Counted from the stretch's first letter, positions 8,521 to 18,281 are shown. The stretch: DNA of 64,000 nt from JALOLV01 sp046295175 (GCA_046295175.1 JBKBNY010000014.1:1-64000); one strand, 5' to 3'. The notes: generated by a model from the sequence alone, not told the origin. Translations and numbers: made by a program.

Positions 8521-10773
8521 TCACTTTATATTCTTAACATTAATTGGTCTGCTTTTACTTGGGTCTTCACTCAGAATCTTTTTGTCAGAATCACTACTCG
8601 GCATTTTGGCATTTGCTCCCATATTAAAATTTTTACCATCCCAAGAAATCCCGTCTGCATTTTGTGAGGTATTCCCATCACTTTGCATTACCCTGTTAAG
8701 GGCTTTGTTAAACGAACCCTTCTTTAGAAATTCTGGAACCTCTGTAGCTTTTGCATCGATTCGGTCACCTACCGAAATCCAAGCAATATCAACATTAGAT
8801 TTTCCATTATTTAGTTCTTCAATCACAAATCCGTTTTTATCAACCGACACTATAAATACTCCATTACACTGCCCCATCGGAGTTACGGTGACAATTGGGC
8901 TTTCACCTAATACACTTTTATAGTCTTCATCAAATCTAATCGTTGCTTTTCCGTTGATGAGCTTAGCCTTACCTTTTTTATAAACATTGGCATCTGGTGA
9001 TGTGACAGCATACGCAGGAGTCATCTGAGTACCCGTACTTACAAGTTCTATTTGTTTGCCCGATGTGTAAACATCTCCCATGTTGTAGGTCGAAAACAAT
9101 TCACCTGAATTTATTTGACCAATTACAGAACCCTTTGAAATAGTACCAATCATCCCGAAGAATCCACCACCAACACCTTCTTCTGTGCTGTTTGGAGCAA
9201 AGCCACCTCCACTTGCATAAGCAGTACTACCATAAACACCAAAGGTGGAACTGGCACTATTTTTATACCCTAATGCACCCCAGTAGGTACCACCTGCATC
9301 GGCTCCTAAAACTCCACCACATCTTGAATAATCATTGTAATTATGACCCGTAATTCCAAAAGTGTAGAGGTCTCCCCAGAAATTAAAGCCTCTTATGGCA
9401 GAATTAGTTACAGATTGGGCGTAGCCGGTACCATCGTTTTGACTGTCTCGGGTTCTGTAAGCATATACAGTTGCTTGGCCATCACCGTTTGCAGTCAATT
9501 GCTGGTTATAAGCATAAAATCTATATGCTATAGAAGGACTAATATTCAATCCAATTGAAGTTCCGTTATCCTGTATTTGCGAATTACCTACTGTTGAAGA
9601 ACTCGTGAATTTCGTAATATAATTTGTAGAACCCGTAACCCCCGCAGATGCCCCAGTAGCTCCAGTGGCTCCTTGTGGACCTGTCGGACCGGTTGCCCCT
9701 TGAGGACCGGCTGGGCCAGTCGGGCCTTGTAGTCCGGTAGCTCCAGTGGCTCCTGGGAGTCCTTGGGGGCCAGTTGGACCGGTTGCTCCAGTAGGGCCAG
9801 TTGGACCAGTGGCACCTATAGGTCCAGTTGGACCGGTTGCTCCAGTCAATCCAACCCCTGTTGGACCCACTGGACCAGTAGGACCTGTGGCACCTTGTGG
9901 GCCTTGAACTCCCTGAACGCCTTGCAGACCTTGAGGGCCAGTTGGACCTGTAACCCCTTGTGGGCCAGTTGGACCGGTTGCTCCTTGTGGGCCTTGGATA
10001 CCTTGTGGACCAGTTGCACCGGTTGCACCTGTGGCACCGGTTGGACCTTGAACACCTTGATTACCAGGCTGTCCTTGTAAACCTTGAGGTCCTGTAGCTC
10101 CAGTTGCTCCAGTAGGCCCTGTGGCTCCAATTGGGCCAGGATTGCCCTGTAAACCTTGAGGCCCCTGCGGACCAGTAGGCCCAGTAGCACCGGTAGCACC
10201 TGTGGCACCGGGAACACCGGGGATTCCCTGAATCCCTTGTAAACCCTGCGGTCCTGTAGCTCCAGTTATACCTTGTAAACCTTGTACTCCTTGAGGACCA
10301 GTAGCACCTATCTCTCCAGTCGGGCCTGTTGCTCCCTGAATCCCTTGTGGGCCAGTTGGCCCGGGTGTACCACTGGCGGCATAAAGTGCATAAGGTACAC
10401 TCATCATTTGGGTAGTACCCAGATTAATATAGTTGATACCGCCTACGGGGTCTAACTCAACTTGCAGAAATTTACTACCATTGCCCCAGTTTATGTTATT
10501 GAAAACTGTGGCATTTTGCGGTACTCCACTCCCGACAGTCAATGTAAAAAGACCAAGTGCGTTTGTGGTGGTAGAATGGGTTTCTGAATATACCACTGTA
10601 CCATTTGCACTACCATTTAAAATAGAAAACTTAACTGATACATTCTGATTTACCAGTGCATTTCCACTCGAATTCCGGGCTATAGCCTGATAAGGAATAC
10701 CCTGTGGCACTTGTCCAAAACTATTCAGTATAATTATGAATAAAATGTGGGTAATACATAAAATTCTCTTCAT
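8521..10773 (-). CDS. Collagen-like repeat surface protein D
   Basis: This is a 750-residue protein from the ATG at 10773 (MKRILCITHILFIIILNSFGQ signal peptide); an upstream in-frame ATG at 10821 would bury the signal peptide behind a non-typical leader. The head runs to about residue 135, then a long Gly-X-Y stalk to about 410 (GPTGPQGLQG, GPQGATGPTG). The tip is closely like that of protein C (GVYGSTAYASGGG, GGFFGMIGTISKGSVIGQ, GVFIVSVDKNGFVIEELNNG). The extreme C-terminus adds a charged tail (SSDSDKKILSEDPSKSR). It is first in the minus-strand series 10773 to 1. No clear promoter box was found; a one-mismatch -7-like site lies near 10837. Confidence 0.86.
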   Translation of the reverse strand: MKRILCITHILFIIILNSFGQVPQGIPYQAIARNSSGNALVNQNVSVKFSILNGSANGTVVYSETHSTTTNALGLFTLTVGSGVPQNATVFNNINWGNGSKFLQVELDPVGGINYINLGTTQMMSVPYALYAASGTPGPTGPQGIQGATGPTGEIGATGPQGVQGLQGITGATGPQGLQGIQGIPGVPGATGATGATGPTGPQGPQGLQGNPGPIGATGPTGATGATGPQGLQGQPGNQGVQGPTGATGATGATGPQGIQGPQGATGPTGPQGVTGPTGPQGLQGVQGVQGPQGATGPTGPVGPTGVGLTGATGPTGPIGATGPTGPTGATGPTGPQGLPGATGATGLQGPTGPAGPQGATGPTGPQGATGATGASAGVTGSTNYITKFTSSSTVGNSQIQDNGTSIGLNISPSIAYRFYAYNQQLTANGDGQATVYAYRTRDSQNDGTGYAQSVTNSAIRGFNFWGDLYTFGITGHNYNDYSRCGGVLGADAGGTYWGALGYKNSASSTFGVYGSTAYASGGGFAPNSTEEGVGGGFFGMIGTISKGSVIGQINSGELFSTYNMGDVYTSGKQIELVSTGTQMTPAYAVTSPDANVYKKGKAKLINGKATIRFDEDYKSVLGESPIVTVTPMGQCNGVFIVSVDKNGFVIEELNNGKSNVDIAWISVGDRIDAKATEVPEFLKKGSFNKALNRVMQSDGNTSQNADGISWDGKNFNMGANAKMPSSDSDKKILSEDPSKSRPINVKNIK

Positions 10774-11040
10774 AGCGGTGATAAACATAAAGTAAAAAAA
10801 TCGTATTAAATAAAGATTCATTTATAAGATGGGATGTCGAAAGGTAGATGTACATGGGAGCTAAACCACGGTATTAATTAAAATTAGAAACAAAATAAGT
10901 AGTAATAAATAATGATTCAAATTAATATCCTCAATTTTTATCCAGCGGTTTTTTGAGCTAAAAACTGGTTATTTTTACTATTTTTTAGGTAGTAAATATC
11001 CAATTTAGTTTATATGTTTGCCCTCGTAATTTTATTTATG

Positions 11041-11748
11041 ATGAACCTGAAAGTCTTAATTATCATCCCATGTTATAATGAAGAAGAATCAATCCCACAT
11101 TTGATTGAGGAAATTTTGGATTTAGAATTGAGTGAAGGATTCGATAAATCAGTATTAATCGTTAATGATTGTTCGACTGATAAAACAGCCGATTTAGTAA
11201 GCCAATTTGATGTAAATCTACTCAATCTACCTATAAATCTTGGGATTGGGGGAGCAATGCAAACGGGTTATTTATTTGCACAAAGAAATGGTTTCGAATT
11301 GGCTGTTCAGATGGATGGCGATGGGCAACATCCGCCAAAAGAATTGATAAAATTACTCAATCATTATGCCCAGACTCGTGCAAATGTTGTCATTGGTTCG
11401 AGATTCAAAATCAAACAAGGGTTTCAGTCTTCAAGATTACGACGGATGGGCATCGGGTATTTTCATTGGTTGAATCGTATTTTTACCGGCAAGAGCATCT
11501 ACGATAGTACTTCGGGATTTCGGTTATTCGACAAAAAAGCTATCGCAATTGCTGCCAAAAGCTACCCCGACGAATACCCCGAACCAGAGTCTTTGGTGAT
11601 TTTTGGTAAAGCAGGACTGCAAATCGAAGAAGTACCAGTATTCATGAAAAAACGCCAAGGAGGCAAATCATCCATTTTGTATTTCGATACAATTTACTAC
11701 ATGATTAAAGTAACAATCGCAATGTTTTTCTCGTATATCCGTAAATAA
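11041..11748 (+). CDS. Family 2 glycosyltransferase (dolichol-phosphate-mannose synthase-like)
   Basis: This 235-residue enzyme has the GT-A opening MNLKVLIIIPCYNEEES, NDCSTDKT, and the metal-binding MDGDGQHPP (Asp92, Asp94). The acceptor region contains GSRF and a TSGFRLFDKKA motif typical of polyprenyl-phosphate sugar transferases. The start is placed at 11041 so that the beta strand opens the protein; a start at 11014 would add nine hydrophobic residues. It probably transfers a sugar from a nucleotide donor to a lipid carrier at the inner membrane. The DUF2304 gene follows after 9 nt, a pairing often seen in glycan-assembly clusters. Confidence 0.88.
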   Translation: MNLKVLIIIPCYNEEESIPHLIEEILDLELSEGFDKSVLIVNDCSTDKTADLVSQFDVNLLNLPINLGIGGAMQTGYLFAQRNGFELAVQMDGDGQHPPKELIKLLNHYAQTRANVVIGSRFKIKQGFQSSRLRRMGIGYFHWLNRIFTGKSIYDSTSGFRLFDKKAIAIAAKSYPDEYPEPESLVIFGKAGLQIEEVPVFMKKRQGGKSSILYFDTIYYMIKVTIAMFFSYIRK

Positions 11749-11757
11749 CGATTTGTC

Positions 11758-12132
11758 ATGGCACGTATCCAAATCATTGTAATACTAATCAATTTTGTCT
11801 TCTTGTCTTCGCTCACTTACCTCATAAAAAAGGGTAAACTTCGAGAAGAATATGCCATTGTATGGCTTATTTGCACGTTTTTCTTAATTTTTTTCTCAAT
11901 TTGGCGTAAAGGCCTTGATTTTTTCTCTGAACTCTTTGGCGTTTATGACCCACCCAATTTGGTGTTTACGGGTTTTATTTTTATCATTTTGATATACTTG
12001 CTTCATTTATCAATTGTCAATTCAAAACTCCAAAAAAACATAACCAAGTTGGCACAAGAAATTGCGATTTTGAAACAAGAAAACCAACAAAAAGATAGAA
12101 CTAAGGAATCTGACGAAAATAAAAAACTTTGA
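11758..12132 (+). CDS. DUF2304 small membrane protein
   Basis: This 124-residue protein has three predicted membrane segments (about 5-20, 33-48, 68-90), the LREEYAIVWL motif typical of DUF2304, and a polar C-terminal coiled stretch rich in Lys and Gln. It lies 9 nt after the glycosyltransferase, so cotranslation is likely. Members of this family usually sit next to GT2 enzymes; function is not established. The last 32 nt overlap the convergent methyltransferase gene. Confidence 0.82.
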   Translation: MARIQIIVILINFVFLSSLTYLIKKGKLREEYAIVWLICTFFLIFFSIWRKGLDFFSELFGVYDPPNLVFTGFIFIILIYLLHLSIVNSKLQKNITKLAQEIAILKQENQQKDRTKESDENKKL

Positions 12133-12973
12133 TGTCGGGTTTTGAATTAAGGATGAAAGGCTTCAACAGTTGAATTCCGAACGAGAAAATTGATGCTTTC
12201 AAACGGCTATTTTTTTCATCGGCCATGATACGCTCTTTTATACTCGAAAAATCTAAGGATTCTAATCGCATCGAGTCAATCAGCCTAAAATTGTATTTTT
12301 CGATGAGTGTAGTTAGGTTGCTGTCATTGAAATAGTTTATGTGTGGACTGTGAAAATCGAATTGCCAAAGCCTATCTAAAAATGATTTTATACCGAAAAC
12401 ACCAAGAAATTCGGCGATTTTATAAAAAAACCCAGTACTTATCGGTAGGTTAATAATCAAGATTCCATTTGGTTTTAAATCCTTTTTTAGATTATGAATG
12501 AGAGAATCTAAATCTGAAATATGTTCAAAAACATCATTAAAAATGATAAAATCGTAACCCTCAACTGATTTCGTAGCTTCGTTTGGATAAAAACCCGATA
12601 CTACATTTAGATTATTTTCGTGGTAATAATCCCTAAAACTATCTTCGGGTTCAATACCGATACAATCAATACGTTTTTCTTGACAAACTTTAAGCCACCA
12701 ACCATTTCCGCTTCCAATCTCAAGCCCTACAATTTGCTTTTTTTCATTGTTTAGTATCTGAATCAGTTTCTGCTGAATTAACTCAAAATTAGCAAATCTG
12801 AGTTTTTTTAGTCCAACCTCTCGATTGTCTTCACGTAAGCTCGATTTAAACGACAAATCAAAACTCGCATCAGATGTTTGCAACTGACAGGTCGAGCATT
12901 CATAAACATTAAACTTGAGTTTATGCCTTAATTTTTGTTGGTTTCCGCAAACAATACAGGTTATATCTTTCAT
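12101..12973 (-). CDS. Class I SAM-dependent methyltransferase with N-terminal zinc ribbon
   Basis: This 290-residue protein carries Cys6-x2-Cys9 and Cys26-x2-Cys29, a probable small zinc ribbon. A Rossmann methyltransferase domain follows, with GLEIGSGNGWWL near residues 83-94, an acidic strand end (IGIEPED) and the FIIFNDVFEHISD motif 4 region. The architecture matches Methyltransf_23-type enzymes common in surface-polysaccharide clusters, which methylate sugars or carrier-linked intermediates. The substrate is unknown. It ends inside the convergent DUF2304 gene and starts 10 nt after the stop of the TPR membrane protein at 12984, so the two are probably one operon. Confidence 0.85.
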   Translation of the reverse strand: MKDITCIVCGNQQKLRHKLKFNVYECSTCQLQTSDASFDLSFKSSLREDNREVGLKKLRFANFELIQQKLIQILNNEKKQIVGLEIGSGNGWWLKVCQEKRIDCIGIEPEDSFRDYYHENNLNVVSGFYPNEATKSVEGYDFIIFNDVFEHISDLDSLIHNLKKDLKPNGILIINLPISTGFFYKIAEFLGVFGIKSFLDRLWQFDFHSPHINYFNDSNLTTLIEKYNFRLIDSMRLESLDFSSIKERIMADEKNSRLKASIFSFGIQLLKPFILNSKPDIKVFYFRQIP

Positions 12974-12983
12974 GAATCAGTTT

Positions 12984-14930
12984 TTATTTTTGAGTGGATA
13001 AACCTTTTCTGGCCTCTGCCAAATTTCCTTGCAGTAGCTGATTGTTAGGGTCGATTTTTAGGCCTTTTTCGGCAGCTTCGATGGCTTCTCTCCACTTTCC
13101 GAGTCGGTTATAAGCCGCACAGATATTATTGTAGGCCAACGAATAATCAGGTTTTAGCGAAAGAGCTATTTGGGCCGCTTCGATACAATTTTTGAAGTTG
13201 CCTGCATTGTAATATTGTAAGCTCAGCTCTAAGTAGTTTTCGGGTGTGGGCTGTTTACCAATCAACTGAACGGTTTTGTCTTCTTTGAGAGCATTGACAT
13301 TGCCAGTTACAGTATTGTACTCTGCCAACATATCTAAAAGATTTTGATGACGCGGGCTAATCTGTAATCCTTTATCAATCAAGGCCTTAGCTTCATCAAA
13401 TCTTTTTTGATTAATCAAAAATTTTGCATAAAAACTATATGAATCAGGAATAAGTGGACCATAACTTAAACCCTTTTTAAAGTTTTCATCGGCTGCGGTA
13501 ATATTTCCCAAAGCTGCTTTTGTGATTCCCATATTGATAAAGACATACGGGTAATCTGGCCATAAAGAAATGGTTTTTTCATAGCAAGATTGTGCCGCTG
13601 TAAAATCGCCTTTTGCCATGAGTTCAATCCCGTAATTCATCCACGCTCTACCATTTTTAGGAGCATTTACAGTGCAATCCTTCCAAAGGCTTTCACTCGT
13701 TTTCCAAACGATATTCCGTTTGTAAGTACCGTAGGCATTAAATCCTAAATACAATCCAAGAACTGAAAAAAGTGCAATTTTTTTGAATGATGATAAAAGC
13801 ACATCTGAATTTGCAATGTAGTTTCGGAGCAAGGTTGCCGCTGCCAAAAACAGCCCAATGTAGGCAAAAAATGTACGGTGGTCATTTAATACCTCAGCAA
13901 ATGGCAAAATACTCGAAGTAGGCACCAATGCGATAAAAAACCATAAAATACCGAATGAAATTGGTCTATTCTCTTTAGTTTTTGAGGTTCTGAATGCAAT
14001 TATCAGCATTGCTAAAACAAACAAAATACCCGCCAAAACTCTATCGTCTTTGTAAGTACTGATAACCTGCCAGTCGGTATCAACGGCCAGATTTATCGGT
14101 AAAATGAAATTGTAAACGTAATGAAAAATAACAAATGGTTGCGTAAAAAGGTATTTCCAGCGGTCAGTTCCACCAGGAACCCACGTTTTGGGGGTCATGT
14201 ACTGCGAAAAAGCAAATAATATAACCGCAATCAGAATCGGGATGATGACAGATTTTAAAACCTTAATCGTCTTGGTTGGGGTTCTAAACCATTCGTTTAT
14301 CGGACTATCCTCTTCAAAAAGTAATTTGTAAACCACCAATAGCGGAATTATCATAATGGTGTGTTCTTTTACAAAAAAACCGATGATGGCAGGTATTATA
14401 TACCAGTGAAAGCGTCGAGATTTTGGAAAATATAAATACAACACAAAAGTCAAAACAATCATCAATGTCGAGAATGAATCAGACCTTGCAATGATATAAT
14501 TGATTGTTTCGGCGTTGGCCGTATGAAACAAAAACCAAGCAGTTGTAAAAAGGGCAATTGCCTCATTAAATTGGCTATCTAAGCTATTTTTTAGAAATAT
14601 AATGAATAAGAAATAACACAAAACACCGAGCAGCAAATACGAAATAAATATCGAAAGGTGAAAATAGTATGGAACTGGTAGAGCCTCACCTGCCAAATAA
14701 AAATCAATGGCATTGAGCGTTGTTACACCCGGACGATACGCCTGATTGAGTGGCAAAGTGCTGAAAGTGGTTCCGTCTTTAAAAAAAAGTGGAATATTTT
14801 TTATGTCTCTGATGTATAGATTATTGACAATCGTGTGCGAATCATCGAACTGAAATGAGTTATTGAAATGATTGCTGTAAATGAGCGTTGTCGCAATCAG
14901 GACAAGCAACAAGTAAATGTACTTTTTCAT
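12984..14930 (-). CDS. Multi-spanning membrane protein with C-terminal TPR repeats (TMTC-like)
   Basis: This 648-residue protein has an N-terminal hydrophobic helix, then an extracytoplasmic-looking loop with NNSFQFDDSHTIVNN and a downstream YRPGVTTLNA stretch. About ten further membrane spans reach to residue ~400. The C-terminal ~230 residues contain TPR units (GRAWMNYGIELMAKGDF, SLAYNNICAAYNRLGKW, IEAAEKGLKIDPNNQ). This arrangement resembles the TMTC O-mannosyltransferase-like GT-C proteins of bacteria and animals. A role in glycosylating exported proteins is inferred and fits the adjacent glycan genes. Confidence 0.8.
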   Translation of the reverse strand: MKKYIYLLLVLIATTLIYSNHFNNSFQFDDSHTIVNNLYIRDIKNIPLFFKDGTTFSTLPLNQAYRPGVTTLNAIDFYLAGEALPVPYYFHLSIFISYLLLGVLCYFLFIIFLKNSLDSQFNEAIALFTTAWFLFHTANAETINYIIARSDSFSTLMIVLTFVLYLYFPKSRRFHWYIIPAIIGFFVKEHTIMIIPLLVVYKLLFEEDSPINEWFRTPTKTIKVLKSVIIPILIAVILFAFSQYMTPKTWVPGGTDRWKYLFTQPFVIFHYVYNFILPINLAVDTDWQVISTYKDDRVLAGILFVLAMLIIAFRTSKTKENRPISFGILWFFIALVPTSSILPFAEVLNDHRTFFAYIGLFLAAATLLRNYIANSDVLLSSFKKIALFSVLGLYLGFNAYGTYKRNIVWKTSESLWKDCTVNAPKNGRAWMNYGIELMAKGDFTAAQSCYEKTISLWPDYPYVFINMGITKAALGNITAADENFKKGLSYGPLIPDSYSFYAKFLINQKRFDEAKALIDKGLQISPRHQNLLDMLAEYNTVTGNVNALKEDKTVQLIGKQPTPENYLELSLQYYNAGNFKNCIEAAQIALSLKPDYSLAYNNICAAYNRLGKWREAIEAAEKGLKIDPNNQLLQGNLAEARKGLSTQK

Positions 14931-15033
14931 ATTTGGCTTGGGTAACGTAATTCTAATTTGGTTTTAAAACTACAAATTATTTTTAAGAACCAACAAAACA
15001 GCCTAAAAATGAAACTAATTTTTATCTAACGAA

Positions 15034-15060
15034 AAACGCCCGACAAGATGCCGAGCATTT
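15034..15060 (-). terminator. Intrinsic terminator of the UDP-glucose dehydrogenase gene
   Basis: Read on the minus strand, AAATGCTCGGCA pairs with TGTCGGGCGTTT around a 3-nt loop, using three G-U pairs. On the plus strand those positions would be A-C mismatches. A T-rich tail follows. It lies 30 nt past the stop at 15090. Confidence 0.8.
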
Positions 15061-15089
15061 CTGATTTATCCTTTGAAAATATCGGATTC

Positions 15090-16400
15090 TTATTTTACCG
15101 ATTCGCGACCGATTGAATAATAAGTGTATCCCATTTCTTTCATATCTTTTAATTCGTAAAGATTACGACCATCGAAAATAACTTTATTTTTCAATGATTT
15201 TTCTAATTTTTCGAAGTCTGGCGTACGGAACTCTGGCCATTCGGTCATAATCATCAAGGCATCTGCACCTTCGAGGGCTTCGTACTGAGTTTTGGCATAT
15301 TTTACTTTTTTGCCAACCACTCCACGAACATTCTCCATTGCTTCTGGGTCAAAAACAACCACTTTAGCACCTAATTTACGCAATTCTTTGATGTTGTAAA
15401 GAGCTGGAGCTTCACGAATATCGTCGGTATGTGGTTTGAAGGCCAATCCCCAAAGAGCGATTGTTTTACCTCTCAAGTTTCCGCCGAAATACTCCTTCAC
15501 TTGTGGAATCAACTTAGTTTTTTGCTTCTCGTTTACTTTCATTACCGACTTCAAGATTTTGAAATCGTAATCGTACTCGGCAGCAGTTTTGCCCAAGGCT
15601 TGAACGTCTTTAGGGAAGCAGCTTCCACCATAACCAATACCCGCAAACAAGAAACGTTTTCCGATACGGCTATCAGTACCAATACCTTTACGTACGCTAT
15701 CGACATCAGCACCTGCTTTTTCGCAAAGGTTAGCGATTTCGTTCATAAACGTAATCTTCATTGCCAAGAAAGCATTGGCTGCGTATTTTGTCATTTCGGC
15801 CGAACGCTCATCCATAAAAATAATTGGATTTCCCTGACGTACCAACGGAGCATAAAGTTTCTCCATTACTTTTTTAGCTTTTTCAGAATCTGTACCGATA
15901 ACCACACGGTCAGGCTTCATGAAATCTTCTACGGCAACACCCTCACGTAAGAATTCTGGGTTTGAAACCACATCAAAGTCAACCGTGGCACCTTTTGCTA
16001 CTTCGGCTCTTACTTTTTCGGCTGTCCCTACCGGTACAGTACTTTTATCAATAATTACTGCGTATTGCTTCAAAATTGGGCCTAAATCTTTAGCCACACC
16101 CAAGATGTACTTCAAATCGGCCGAGCCGTCTTCACCCGGAGGTGTTGGCAATGCCAAAAAGATAACTTGAGCCCCTTCAATACCCTCGGCAAGGTTAGTT
16201 GTAAATTTCAAGCGACCTTCTTTTGTATTACGGTCGAAGATTACATCTAAACCTGGCTCATAAATAGTCAATTTACCTTTGCGAAGTTTTTCAACTTTGC
16301 GTTCGTCTATATCTACGCAGGTTACTTCATTGCCAGTTTCGGCAAAACAAGTACCCGTAACGAGTCCTACATATCCAGTTCCTACAACTGCTACTTTCAT
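15090..16400 (-). CDS. ugd: UDP-glucose 6-dehydrogenase
   Basis: This 436-residue enzyme oxidises UDP-glucose to UDP-glucuronate with two NAD+ in the cytoplasm, supplying glucuronate for surface polysaccharides. The NAD-binding fold opens at residue 1 (KVAVVGTGYVGLVTG). SNPEFLREG and the active-site GYGGSCFPKD with Cys261 are present, then the C-terminal UDP-binding domain (LWGLAFKPHTDDIREAP). Length and motifs are typical of the single-domain family. It is monocistronic by context, with its own terminator and a -7-like box upstream. It belongs functionally with the glycan genes at 11041-14930. Confidence 0.96.
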   Translation of the reverse strand: MKVAVVGTGYVGLVTGTCFAETGNEVTCVDIDERKVEKLRKGKLTIYEPGLDVIFDRNTKEGRLKFTTNLAEGIEGAQVIFLALPTPPGEDGSADLKYILGVAKDLGPILKQYAVIIDKSTVPVGTAEKVRAEVAKGATVDFDVVSNPEFLREGVAVEDFMKPDRVVIGTDSEKAKKVMEKLYAPLVRQGNPIIFMDERSAEMTKYAANAFLAMKITFMNEIANLCEKAGADVDSVRKGIGTDSRIGKRFLFAGIGYGGSCFPKDVQALGKTAAEYDYDFKILKSVMKVNEKQKTKLIPQVKEYFGGNLRGKTIALWGLAFKPHTDDIREAPALYNIKELRKLGAKVVVFDPEAMENVRGVVGKKVKYAKTQYEALEGADALMIMTEWPEFRTPDFEKLEKSLKNKVIFDGRNLYELKDMKEMGYTYYSIGRESVK

Positions 16401-16799
16401 ATTATCTATGTGTTTTGATTGATGAATATTACTTAAAAATTTAGCAATGCAAATGTAGTACTTTTTTTAGATAGCTTGTATAACCGTAAAATAAAAAAAT
16501 GAAAAATATTTTTCTAAAATATAGGGTTACTGAGCAAAACAACTCATTAAGTATATAAACTCAAACTACAAATGTAGGGTTTGAGTAAGTGTGGAATTTA
16601 GTATGAATATTAAAAAATATAGAAATGCTTAATTTTTAAACCAATTGTTTTATCCCAAAACGAAATACCTACTGGGTTACCTACTGGGTTAAATATCATT
16701 GGGCAATTAATTCTAATTTCAAAAACAATAATCCAATAATTATAATTTTCACGAAACACATCATAAATTGTTTAGTTTTATCAACAAAACTAAAACCCA
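16401..16799. other. 399-bp AT-rich divergent intergenic region with a 12-bp tandem duplication
   Basis: The region separates ugd (minus) from the DoxX-like gene (plus). It holds the ugd -7 box and two perfect adjacent copies of CCTACTGGGTTA (16668-16679 and 16680-16691). I see no coding sequence or strong hairpin in it. Confidence 0.6.
16450..16457 (-). promoter_or_regulatory. -7-type promoter box upstream of ugd
   Basis: TACATTTG on the minus strand is an exact TAnnTTTG element 50 nt ahead of the ugd start codon and is identical to the box at 1798-1805. No TTG sits at the usual 20-nt distance, so it is weaker evidence than the other promoters. Confidence 0.35.
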
Positions 16800-17141
16800 A
16801 TGATATTCAAATACCTACTCTCAGCTCTACTCGTTTTTGCAGGTACTATGCACTTTGTGCAAGAAAAGTTTTTCCTAAAAGCCATGCCACCGTATATCCC
16901 CTACCCAAAGGCAGCGGTTATAGTGAGTGGCATTGCCGAAATAGCCTTCGGGGTCGGCCTACTTTTTGAGCCAACTCGAAGCCTCGCCGCTTGGGGAATC
17001 ATCGCGTTGTTGGTTGCGGTTTTTCCTGCCAATATCTACATGGCAACTTCGGGGCGTTTCAGCAAAATACCGAGTTGGGCATTGTGGCTGCGGCTTCCGC
17101 TGCAATTTGTGCTTATTTGGTGGGTGTATCAGTATGTTTAG
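16800..17141 (+). CDS. DoxX-like four-helix membrane protein
   Basis: This 113-residue protein has four hydrophobic segments (about 1-18, 38-57, 63-83, 93-112) and the FAGTMHFVQEKFFLKAMPPYIP stretch near the N-terminus. Such stretches are typical of small DoxX/MauE-type membrane proteins. These proteins are found with redox or quinone functions, but no specific activity can be assigned here. It is followed after 112 nt by the isomerase-like gene on the same strand. Confidence 0.78.
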   Translation: MIFKYLLSALLVFAGTMHFVQEKFFLKAMPPYIPYPKAAVIVSGIAEIAFGVGLLFEPTRSLAAWGIIALLVAVFPANIYMATSGRFSKIPSWALWLRLPLQFVLIWWVYQYV

Positions 17142-17253
17142 AAAAACTGATTCAGTACAATAAATATCCTTTTTTCGATTTACAAATCAGATTATCAATC
17201 TTTGATACTAATTCGTATATTGCGTACATATTCAATCCTTTAAAAAAACAAAC

Positions 17254-18168
17254 ATGAATCGTCGTAACTTCCTTACCAAAACCGCTTTGGCTACGAGTGC
17301 ATCAGCATTTTCTTTGGGTGCAAAAGCCAATCAATCTATCGAAAAAAACAATTTCAAACTCAAATACGCTCCACATTTTGGGATGTTCAAAAATTCGGCT
17401 GGCGATGATTTAATCGACCAATTGAAATTCATGGCCGATAATGGTTTTATGGCTCTCGAAGACAACGGAATGCTCGGTCGTAGTAAAGAAACACAAACCA
17501 AAATCGGTGAAACACTCGCCAAATTGGGCATGACAATGGGGGTTTTTGTGATTGATGGCGGCGACAACTGGAAAACCTCATTGGCAACTGGTAAAGCCGA
17601 GTTTAAAGAAACTTTTTTGAAAACTTGCAGAGCATCAGTCGAGGTAGCCAAACGAGTAAACGCCAAATGGATGACAGTTGTGCCGGGGTATTTTGACCGA
17701 ACGCTACCGATGGGTGTTCAAACAGCCAATGTGATTGATGCTCTCCGTCGTGGTGCTGAGATTCTGGAGCCTCACGGATTGGTCATGGTACTCGAACCAC
17801 TGAGCGATAACGCCGATTTATTCCTTCGATTCTCCGACCAAACTTACATGATTTGCAAGGCTGTCAATAGTCCATCATGCAAAATTTTGTTTGATATGTG
17901 GCACATGCAACGCAATGAAGGACGCATTACCCGAAATATGGATTTGGTTTGGGAAGAGATTGCATACTTCCAGATTGGCGATGAACCAGGCCGAAAAGAA
18001 CCAACCACTGGCGAAATGAATTACAAAAATCTCTTTAAACACATTTACGATAGAGCCAAAGCCGAGAAAAAAGAATTTATTATGGGTATGGAGCATGGTA
18101 ATTTCTACCCGGGTAAAGACGGAGAAATGAAGCTCATCGAGGCCTACAAACAAAGCGATAATTTTTGA
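17254..18168 (+). CDS. Hydroxypyruvate isomerase-like TIM-barrel protein with twin-arginine leader
   Basis: This 304-residue protein starts with MNRRNFLTKTALATSASAFSLG. The twin Arg (RRNFL) and hydrophobic stretch suggest Tat export. The barrel has LEDNGM, MTVVPGYFDR, GLVMVLEPLSD, CKILFDMWHMQRNEG and IGMEHGNFYPG-like segments. Conserved Glu/Asp/His candidates for metal-dependent sugar isomerisation (AP endonuclease family 2 fold) are therefore present. Family relatives include hydroxypyruvate isomerase and xylose-isomerase-like epimerases. The exact substrate is unknown; a periplasmic place is inferred from the leader. Confidence 0.83.
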   Translation: MNRRNFLTKTALATSASAFSLGAKANQSIEKNNFKLKYAPHFGMFKNSAGDDLIDQLKFMADNGFMALEDNGMLGRSKETQTKIGETLAKLGMTMGVFVIDGGDNWKTSLATGKAEFKETFLKTCRASVEVAKRVNAKWMTVVPGYFDRTLPMGVQTANVIDALRRGAEILEPHGLVMVLEPLSDNADLFLRFSDQTYMICKAVNSPSCKILFDMWHMQRNEGRITRNMDLVWEEIAYFQIGDEPGRKEPTTGEMNYKNLFKHIYDRAKAEKKEFIMGMEHGNFYPGKDGEMKLIEAYKQSDNF

Positions 18169-18281
18169 TTGAGCAATAAATTGGTTTCTGAAAATTAATA
18201 AAAAAATTTACCATTGTCATAGAGTAGGGTTTGTAAATCCTATTCTATGAAAAAAGCAATTCAAAAAAGCTTTACTTAAAG

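Noticed and set aside
6210..10773. Phage tail-fibre genes of a prophage
   Set aside because: Only fibre-like proteins with signal peptides are present; no capsid, terminase, integrase or lysis gene is nearby.
16668..16691. 12-bp tandem CCTACTGGGTTA as a regulator site
   Set aside because: It is only two copies, not palindromic, and not next to a promoter box; it may be a simple duplication.
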